From Polyangiaceae bacterium (lineage in GTDB: Bacteria > Myxococcota > Polyangia > Polyangiales > Polyangiaceae): DNA of 12,098 nucleotides. Made by a program: the position numbers and the translations under genes. The DNA lies in NCBI GenBank assembly GCA_025936205.1, contig JAICTU010000278.1, positions 1 through 12,098 on the forward strand, written 5' to 3'. Under the pieces are notes generated by a model. That model did not search any database. It was not told where the DNA came from and saw only the letters and a program-made list of their open reading frames with translations. This document shows positions 6,704-12,098 of this stretch, piece after piece; the stretch's first letter is position 1, and each line of letters opens with the position of its first letter.

Positions 6704-7357
6704 ATGACGGACGAAAGCGAAGTCGTCATCCGGAAGCTCGCGAACGCGGATGTGCAAGCGACAGCAGAAGTGCTTGCCAACGCCTTCGCGGACAATCATG
6801 CGTATGCATGGATGCATCCACGCACGGCGACGCGGGCGAGGGATCTGCGCGCCTTCTTCGAGCGGAACTTGCGCTGGCACCTACCCCTCGATTTGACGTG
6901 GGTCGCCACTCGTGGCGCGCAGATCGTGGGAACGAGCACGCTAGAACCTCCCGGCGGCGTTCCGAGCGGGCTCCGCAAGGACATCGCTCACTGGCTGGTT
7001 CCCACCGTGAGAGAGCAAGGGTGGCGCACGTTTCTGCGCACCGCCGCTGCCGGTCGCGAGTTTGGGGAACGCTATCGCGCGCTCATCCAAGGAACGCGGT
7101 ACTATCATCTACACGCTGTCGCCGTGGCGCCGGCGTTTCAGGGGAATGGCGTGGGTAGCCGGCTCGTTGTCGCGGCCCTCGAGGAGTGCGAGCGCCTCTT
7201 GGCGCGAGACCCCGCTCCCGTCGTCCTGAGCACCCAGCGCGAACGAAACCTTCGGCTCTATCAACGCGCCGGGTTTGCGCTCAAAGAGCAGCACCAGATG
7301 GGCGTTCGCTGGGGGAGCCGCGGCTTTCGGACGTGGTTCATGACTCGCGAAGGTTGA
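6704..7357 (+). CDS. GNAT-family N-acetyltransferase
   Basis: The protein is 217 residues from the ATG at 6704, chosen because GAGG lies at 6695-6698. An in-frame ATG at 6575 would run through the divergent methyltransferase remnant. The GNAT core is clear: VVIRKLANADVQATAEVLANAF at the N-terminus, strand 4 and motif A as YHLHAVAVAPAFQGNGVGSR with the acetyl-CoA pyrophosphate loop Q146-G-N-G-V-G151. The C-terminal NLRLYQRAGF places the usual Asn and Tyr. It should transfer an acetyl group from acetyl-CoA to an amine. The substrate is unknown, and the neighbours (all decayed) give no hint. It is cytoplasmic and ordinary in length, and it is the only intact gene in the stretch between 5879 and 7909. 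Confidence 0.85.
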   Translation: MTDESEVVIRKLANADVQATAEVLANAFADNHAYAWMHPRTATRARDLRAFFERNLRWHLPLDLTWVATRGAQIVGTSTLEPPGGVPSGLRKDIAHWLVPTVREQGWRTFLRTAAAGREFGERYRALIQGTRYYHLHAVAVAPAFQGNGVGSRLVVAALEECERLLARDPAPVVLSTQRERNLRLYQRAGFALKEQHQMGVRWGSRGFRTWFMTREG

Positions 7358-7389
7358 CGGAGCGCTTCGACTACACAGAAAAGCCGCGC

Positions 7390-7607
7390 TCAGTGGTACT
7401 CGGTTGGGGCGAATCCGTGGGAGGAGATCCAGTCGCCACTTGCGTCTTCAAAGGTTCCGTAAGTTCCCTGCCCGCACACGCGACATGCTTCTTCTAGCGA
7501 ACCTTGCTCCTCGAGTTTCGCGGCTCCGCGTAGTGCGGATACGCTGCCGCCGCCATCGCGCCAACGCCCAGCGCCGTAGCCTCTGCGGCCGCTGCGCCCA
7601 GCAACAT
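7390..7607 (-). pseudogene. Small protein with Ala-rich hydrophobic start and CxxC, single-base frameshift
   Basis: The ATG at 7607 directly follows the TAG of the haloperoxidase remnant and has AGGGA upstream. It reads MLLGAAAAEATALGVGAMAA, then AAYPHYAEPR, and then leaves frame. In the next frame the sequence continues KLEEQGSLEEACRVCGQG, then TYGTFEDASGDWISSHGF, then APTEYH and a stop at 7390-7392. The residue mix of this tail (few Arg/Ala, a CxxC, aromatic residues) is unlike a shadow frame here. One lost A in the GAAAC run would join the halves into about 72 residues. I do not recognise the family. The tail may bind zinc through CRVC (inference). Confidence 0.4.
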
Positions 7608-7895
7608 CTACTCGTCCCTGCGCGGAAGCAGCTGAGACACGAGCGCGCCAATCTCATGTCCCATGGTGTATCCGTCCTCGCAGGCGCGCCGGAAGTGCAC
7701 CCCCACCCAGATGCGAGAGTTCATGTTCGAGGCTCGCCGAGGAGAAGTCGGCGAAGGAGCGGCTGCTGCCGGCGGGCAGTGCGGTGGTGCTCGTCATGGT
7801 GAAGGGGTCGGGCCGAGCGTTTCGGTGAGGACGACCGCAGCCGCTTCAGCCAGCAGACTGTGAGTCGAAACAGAGTCGGGGGTCGGCGAGCTGGG
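7608..7895 (-). pseudogene. Vanadium-dependent haloperoxidase / PAP2-superfamily enzyme, frameshifted C-terminal remnant
   Basis: Three consecutive frames together give the C-terminal third of this family. Frame one (about 7895-7810) reads PTPDSVSTHSLLAEAAAVVL, matching the PSxHS active-site motif region. Frame two (about 7809-7726) reads DPFTMTSTTALPAGSSRSFA, then DFSSASLE. Frame three (7724-7608) reads MNSRIWVGVHFRRACEDGY, then TMGHEIGALV, ending in TAG. The SR-x5-H core of the last vanadate/phosphate-binding motif is kept. At least two frameshifts (near 7805-7812 and 7725) are needed, and everything before the PSxHS region is absent. The remnant begins 15 bases after the stop codon of the histidine kinase on the same strand, which suggests that a rearrangement joining the kinase gene here removed the 5' part. 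Family identity is from recalled consensus, not a search. Confidence 0.62.
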
Positions 7896-7909
7896 ACCGG
7901 ACTGACCGA

Positions 7910-9979
7910 CTACTTCCCGTCGAATACCTGCCGGAGCTTCTTCGCCAGCGCCGCTACAGTGTACGGCTTGGCGATGAAGTTGAATTCCGCCTGCACGTTG
8001 CCATGGTGGACCATGACGTCATCCGCGTAACCAGAGCAGTACAGCACGTGCAACGCGGGGTGGAGGCTGCGCAGTCGCTCGGCGAGCTCGCGGCCGTTCA
8101 TGCCGGGCATGACGACGTCGGTGAGCAAGAGGTCGATGCCGAGAGCGGCACCGCCACGTTCGTTCACCAGTGCCAGCGCCGCGAGGCCGTTCGGCGCGAC
8201 CAGGACCTGATATCCCAGGCGCAGCAGGAGCAGATGAACGAGCTCACGGACGCTCGCGTCGTCCTCCACCAGCAGGATGGTCTCGCCGCCGACCGGAATG
8301 GGCCCGGAGAGGCTCGCAGCCGCAGTCGTCTTTGAGGATTCGGCGTCGGGTACGCAGGGGAAATGAATCTCGACGGTCGTCCCCTGGCCGGGCGCGGAAT
8401 GGATGTCGATGCAGCCACCCGCTTGCTCGACGATGCCAAACGTCGTCGCCAGGCCGAGCCCGGTACCCCGTCCGAGCGGCTTGGTCGTGAAGAACGGTTC
8501 GAAGAGGTGCTCCTTGACCTCCTCGGTCATGCCGCAGCCGGTATCGGCCACGCGCAGCAAGACGAAAGGACCTTGCTGGCTGCCCGTGTGCTTGCTGCAC
8601 CGGTGGGCGAGATCGATCTGGGAGGTCTCGATCGAGAGCCGACCACCGGACGGCATTGCGTCTCGGGCGTTGACCGCCAGGTTCATCAAGATTTGCTCGA
8701 ATTGGCCCGGGTCCAGCTTGACCAGGCCGAGAGCACGGGGCGAGACACAGCTCAGGACGATGTCATCGCCGATCACGCGGGCCAGGATGGTGCGCAGGCG
8801 GTCGATCGTCTCACGGATGTCGATGACCTTGGGCTCGATGATTTGCCGGCGCGAGAACGCCAGCAGCTGGCGCACGAGCGAGGCGGCGCTCTCGCTGGCC
8901 TTGCTCGCTTCCTGGAGGAACCGGCGCACGGAGCTGCCGGCTGGAAGGTCCAGGTCGATGCATTCCAGGTTGCCCAGGATCGCCGTCAACAGGTTGTTGA
9001 AGTCATGGGCGACGCCGCCTGCCAGGCGTCCGATCGCTTCCATCTTCATGGCGTGCTGGAGCTGGGCCTGGAGTGCTTTGCTCTGCAGCTCGGCATTCTT
9101 GCGCTCGGTGATGTCGATCACGATGCCCTGATACTGGGCGACCCCGCCCTGAGCATCGCGTTCCAGAGCTGTTCGCTCATCCACCCAGCGGACCTGACCG
9201 TCTTTGGCGAGGATGCGGTACTCCCGTTGGAAGCGAACCGTGCCGCTCGCGGAGTGCTCGCGGACCTCCTGGTCGAAGCGCGGCAGGTCCTCGGGGTGCA
9301 CCAGATCGCTGTACTTCGTGCCGCTGGACAGCAGCTCGTGCGGCTCATAGCCGAATTGCACGACGTTCTGCGAAACATAGAGCACGGGCCAGCCCGCGCT
9401 GGCAGCCCAGCGAAACAGCACCGCGGGGCTGTTTTCCACGACGAGATTGGCCTGGCGCAGAGCTTCTTCCACGTTCTTGATCAGCGTGATGTCTCTGCCC
9501 ACCGCCTGGAACTCGATCACGCGGCCGTGCTCGTCGGGGATTCCGCGAATGACCCAGTGGATCCAGCGAGGCTGACCGTCGTGCGTGTAGTTGAGGTACT
9601 CGCCGATGGTTGTTCTGGCGGTCCGGGCGGACTCTCGTGTCTCCGCGAGTACACCTTCGTGAAACTCGGGCGCCACCCAGAGCAGGAAGCTGCGCCCCAC
9701 CAGCTCCGCGCGCGTGCGGCCGTAGAAGCGGCAATAGGCGTCGTTGACGAACGTCAACGTCGTGTCCGGCCGATAGTGGCTGATCAGGTCGATCTGGTTC
9801 TCCACCAGCGCCCGATAGCGAGCCTCGCTGTCGCGCAGTGCTTCCTGGGAGCTGCGCTCCTGGTTGCGCCGGTCTCGACGGACCGCTACGGCCCGGCGGT
9901 TCACTGGCAGCCCCTTCAGACGCTGTCGATGGCTCCGCAGCTGCCAGCTCGAGAACCGTTCAGGTGGAGTTCTCAGCAT
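7910..9979 (-). CDS. Soluble hybrid histidine kinase, PAS-PAS-HisKA-HATPase-REC
   Basis: The protein is 689 residues from the ATG at 9979, chosen for GGAGG at 9988-9992. A longer frame to 10093 adds only unrecognisable residues. Order: linker (1-48), PAS 1 (about 50-175, from SEARYRALVENQIDLISHY to AVGRDITLIKNVEEAL) and PAS 2 (about 180-300, ending QGIVIDITERKNAEL). Then the HisKA helix with GGVAHDFNNLLTAIL and phospho-acceptor H325, and the ATPase domain with N box NLAVNARDAMP, G1 DTGCGM, F box FEPFFTTK and G2 GTGLGLA. The C-terminal receiver has acidic VEDD, D621 in LLLTDVVMPGMNG and K671 in KPY. The HDFNNLL H-box places it in the HPK4-like class. There are no membrane helices, so the signal is cytoplasmic, perhaps heme, flavin or redox through PAS. 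Phosphate should pass from H325 to D621. No DNA-binding output regulator or Hpt protein is adjacent, so the final target is unknown. It lies 141 bases downstream of recQ on the same strand. Confidence 0.9.
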   Translation of the reverse strand: MLRTPPERFSSWQLRSHRQRLKGLPVNRRAVAVRRDRRNQERSSQEALRDSEARYRALVENQIDLISHYRPDTTLTFVNDAYCRFYGRTRAELVGRSFLLWVAPEFHEGVLAETRESARTARTTIGEYLNYTHDGQPRWIHWVIRGIPDEHGRVIEFQAVGRDITLIKNVEEALRQANLVVENSPAVLFRWAASAGWPVLYVSQNVVQFGYEPHELLSSGTKYSDLVHPEDLPRFDQEVREHSASGTVRFQREYRILAKDGQVRWVDERTALERDAQGGVAQYQGIVIDITERKNAELQSKALQAQLQHAMKMEAIGRLAGGVAHDFNNLLTAILGNLECIDLDLPAGSSVRRFLQEASKASESAASLVRQLLAFSRRQIIEPKVIDIRETIDRLRTILARVIGDDIVLSCVSPRALGLVKLDPGQFEQILMNLAVNARDAMPSGGRLSIETSQIDLAHRCSKHTGSQQGPFVLLRVADTGCGMTEEVKEHLFEPFFTTKPLGRGTGLGLATTFGIVEQAGGCIDIHSAPGQGTTVEIHFPCVPDAESSKTTAAASLSGPIPVGGETILLVEDDASVRELVHLLLLRLGYQVLVAPNGLAALALVNERGGAALGIDLLLTDVVMPGMNGRELAERLRSLHPALHVLYCSGYADDVMVHHGNVQAEFNFIAKPYTVAALAKKLRQVFDGK

Positions 9980-9987
9980 CCCCAAAG

Positions 9988-9992
9988 CCTCC
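9988..9992 (-). promoter_or_regulatory. Ribosome binding site that sets the kinase start
   Basis: GGAGG on the minus strand lies eight bases before the ATG at 9979. It is the best Shine-Dalgarno match in the N-terminal part of the frame and supports this start over the ATG at 10093. Confidence 0.5.
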
Positions 9993-10091
9993 GGTGAACT
10001 CCTTGAAGTCGAGTCGCCGAAGAAAAGCAAATGGCGTGCAGGGGGAAGCCTCGAGGAAACCGGGAGGACTGCGCACCGATGGCACGTTTGC

Positions 10092-10104
10092 ATACAGGCT
10101 GTAT
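10092..10104. promoter_or_regulatory. Short perfect palindrome upstream of the kinase gene
   Basis: ATACAG-G-CTGTAT is a perfect 6-base inverted repeat with a one-base centre. It lies in the 141-base gap between recQ and the kinase, about 113 bases before the chosen kinase start. This AT-richer patch in a GC-rich gap could be an operator. It has no terminator-like T run. Confidence 0.3.
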
Positions 10105-10120
10105 CAACAGCGCTGCGGTA

Positions 10121-12076
10121 TCAGTCGAGGGCCGCGGCCCATTCCAGCACCTGCGCGAAGCGCCGTTCCGCGAGCACACCGAAGAGCGCATGGCGGGAGA
10201 GCCGCGCCCGCGTCGTCGCCGGGCTCGTGAGGCCGCACAGAAAGCGCGCGAGCTGCCGCGGCTCGCCCAGCGCCCGGGGATGGCTGGCTGCGAGCTCGAG
10301 CAACGCCGCGCGCTCGGGCCAGGTCGCGTCGGGCTCGGGCGCGTCGGGTTCCTGGCTCGGTGGTCCGGCGCGCTCGCCCGGGGCCCGGCAACGGCTGCAA
10401 TGACCGCACGGCTCCGAGCGCAGCTCACCAAAATGCGCGACCAGGGCATTGCTCAGGCAACCGGGCGCGTGCACGAGCTGCAGCACCTGTGCGATGCGCT
10501 GGACCTCGCCCGCTTCGCGTCGTTCGAAGCGGGCGCGTAGCTCGGCGACGAGCAGCTCCGGATCCAGCTCCCCCGCCGGAGAGGCGCAGCGCGTGAAGCG
10601 GTGACGCACGTCGGAGGCCTCGAGCACTCCGTAACCGCGTTCTTCGATCACCTCCAGCGCGCGGATCACCCGCTCGCGCGGCTGCCCGAGGCTGGCCGAC
10701 AGCGCCTCGGGATCGAACGAGAGCCAGGTGCGACCTTGCTTGGCCGAGCGCAACAGCGCGTCCAGGAAGCGCGCCGGTTCGCCTTTGAACTGCGCGACGA
10801 GCTCCGCCTTCGGCAGCGTCGGACGCAAGCGATAGCCCGCATAGAAAGGCGTGCCCTGGCGGAATGTGCCCAGCAGCTCCAGGTACGTGAGAGCGGTGCG
10901 CAGCACCAGCGGTCGCACATCGTAGCGATCACCGAGCTCCGTCAGCTGCAGCGCGAAGGACTCGCCCCGTTGCAGCAAGTCACCGACCACCCCGCGCAGC
11001 GCGCTCTCCGTCGGTGTGTCGCCGTACGCGAAGTTCTCGAGCGTGGGCACGTCCGCCGGGCAGGCGAGCAGCTCCACGATGGAGGGCTTGCCATCGCGCC
11101 CCGCGCGGCCGATCTCCTGCGAGTAGCTCTCGAGGCCCTTGGGCAAGTTGTAGTGGTAGACATAGCGCACGTCCGCCTTGTCGATGCCCATGCCGAAGGC
11201 GATGGTCGCGACCACGATGCCGCGGTCGGAGCTCATCCACTGGTCCTGAATGGCGCTGCGCTCGCCGGGCTCGAGCCCGGCGTGATAGGCCTGCGCGGGC
11301 AGGCCAGCGCCGCGCAGCAACTCCGCCAGGCGCTCCGCCGTCTTCTGCAGCGTCACGTACACGATCGACGGCCCGGGAGGGCGCTGGCGCAGGCGCTCGA
11401 GCAAGCGTGCGTCGCGCTCTTCGGGCCTCGTGAGCTCGATCACGAGCTCCAGGTTGGAGCGATAGAAGCCGGTCACGACCGCCGCGTCGCTCGGGATGTC
11501 GAAGGCGGCGCAGATGTCCCGCACCACTGCCGGTGTGGCCGTCGCGGTGAGCGCGAGCACGCGCTCCGCGCGCACGCTGCGCGCGATGGCTGCCAGCTTC
11601 AGGTATTCGGGGCGGAAGTTGTGGCCCCACTCCGAGATGCAGTGGGCCTCGTCGATCGCGAACAGCGCGATGCGCAGGCGTTCGAGCGACTGCAGGAAGC
11701 GCTCGTTTTGAAAGCGCTCGGGCGCGACGTACAGCAGGCGCAGCGTGCCTTGCTCGAGCGCCTTGCCGACCTGCGCGAGCTCCTCGGGACCCAGCGACGA
11801 ATCGAGCCGCGCGGCGGCGATGCCGTGGCGCGTGAGCCAATCGATCTGATCTTTCATCAGGGCGATCAGCGGGGACACCACCAGCGTCACCCCCTCGTAG
11901 GCGAGCGCTGGCAACTGATAGCAGAGCGACTTGCCGCCACCGGTCGGGAAGACCGCGAGCGAGCGCCCGTGGCGCTCCAGCGCCTGGATGACGTCGCGCT
12001 GCCCCGCCAAGAAGTCATCGAATCCAAAGCGCACGCGCAGCAAGCGCCGCAGCGAGCCCGACCCCGCTCGCGACAC
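10121..12076 (-). CDS. recQ: RecQ-family ATP-dependent DNA helicase
   Basis: The protein is 651 residues from a GTG at 12076. The frame stays open to the window edge, so a slightly longer N-terminus is possible. Helicase core: motif 0 Gln in FLAGQRDVI, Walker A PTGGGKS (44-50), motif Ia VVSPLIALMKDQ, DEAH box D142-H145 (in IDEAHCISEWGHNFRPEY), motif III LTATATP, motif V ATIAFGMGIDKADVR and motif VI QEIGRAGRDG. The RecQ zinc site is kept as C540, C557, C560 and C563 (CLSNALVAHFGE, then CGHCSRC). RecQ unwinds DNA 3' to 5' in recombination repair and at stalled forks. The C-terminus (about 565-651) is a Pro/Glu linker plus a helical block (PRQLARFLCGLTSP, ARLSRHALFGVLAERRF) that does not look like HRDC. 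This marks it as one of the divergent RecQ-like proteins rather than an E. coli-type RecQ. The weak GGAAG before the GTG is its only ribosome site. Confidence 0.9.
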   Translation of the reverse strand: MSRAGSGSLRRLLRVRFGFDDFLAGQRDVIQALERHGRSLAVFPTGGGKSLCYQLPALAYEGVTLVVSPLIALMKDQIDWLTRHGIAAARLDSSLGPEELAQVGKALEQGTLRLLYVAPERFQNERFLQSLERLRIALFAIDEAHCISEWGHNFRPEYLKLAAIARSVRAERVLALTATATPAVVRDICAAFDIPSDAAVVTGFYRSNLELVIELTRPEERDARLLERLRQRPPGPSIVYVTLQKTAERLAELLRGAGLPAQAYHAGLEPGERSAIQDQWMSSDRGIVVATIAFGMGIDKADVRYVYHYNLPKGLESYSQEIGRAGRDGKPSIVELLACPADVPTLENFAYGDTPTESALRGVVGDLLQRGESFALQLTELGDRYDVRPLVLRTALTYLELLGTFRQGTPFYAGYRLRPTLPKAELVAQFKGEPARFLDALLRSAKQGRTWLSFDPEALSASLGQPRERVIRALEVIEERGYGVLEASDVRHRFTRCASPAGELDPELLVAELRARFERREAGEVQRIAQVLQLVHAPGCLSNALVAHFGELRSEPCGHCSRCRAPGERAGPPSQEPDAPEPDATWPERAALLELAASHPRALGEPRQLARFLCGLTSPATTRARLSRHALFGVLAERRFAQVLEWAAALD

Positions 12077-12098
12077 TGTGCTTCCGTTCGCGGCCTCG

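Noticed and set aside
7404..7802. Plus-strand open frame of 132 codons after the acetyltransferase
   Set aside because: It is Arg-rich and lies antisense to the two minus-strand remnants, whose sequence is far more protein-like.
8363..9997. Plus-strand open frame of 544 codons antisense to the histidine kinase
   Set aside because: The opposite strand encodes every kinase motif. Long antisense frames are common at this GC content.
10980..11840. Minus-strand frame of 286 codons inside recQ
   Set aside because: It is a His/Arg/Ala-rich shadow of the helicase core.

Overview
This is a high-GC chromosomal segment with very GC-rich third codon positions, GTG starts, long protein linkers, an ECF sigma/anti-sigma pair, a hybrid histidine kinase and a large GMC oxidoreductase. 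That style fits a soil proteobacterium or myxobacterium (Myxococcota-like). No rRNA, tRNA, phage, IS or CRISPR sequence is visible, so the taxonomic guess is an inference from style only.

Left part (1-3516, all minus strand). In transcription order: an ECF sigma factor, its zinc-finger anti-sigma factor (4-base overlap), a metallo-beta-lactamase-fold protein with the full di-iron ligand set of flavodiiron proteins, and the N-terminal 455 residues of a PEP-synthase-like protein that runs off the left edge. The sigma gene and the MBL gene share an upstream element, GTAAC-N16-CCACTCCC, at identical spacing. I read this as the sigma factor's own promoter, which would make the MBL gene its nearest target. 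The PEP-synthase-like gene has a different upstream region carrying a 19-base palindrome.

Middle (3517-5878). A 230-base divergent region separates the sigma operon from a plus-strand gene. That gene fuses a gluconate-2-dehydrogenase-subunit-3-like domain to a complete FAD-dependent GMC oxidoreductase.

Decay island (5974-7895). Only a GNAT acetyltransferase is intact here. Around it, on the minus strand, lie four damaged genes: a small membrane protein with a frameshift, a class I methyltransferase with a large internal deletion, a small CxxC protein with an apparent one-base deletion, and the frameshifted C-terminal third of a vanadium-haloperoxidase/PAP2-type enzyme. The last is cut off where the histidine kinase gene ends. 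No single open reading frame shows these remnants. They appear when protein-like stretches are followed across frames.

Right part (7910-12076, minus strand). A soluble PAS-PAS-HisKA-HATPase-REC hybrid histidine kinase lies downstream of a RecQ-family DNA helicase, with 141 bases between them. The right edge of the window falls just upstream of the helicase start.
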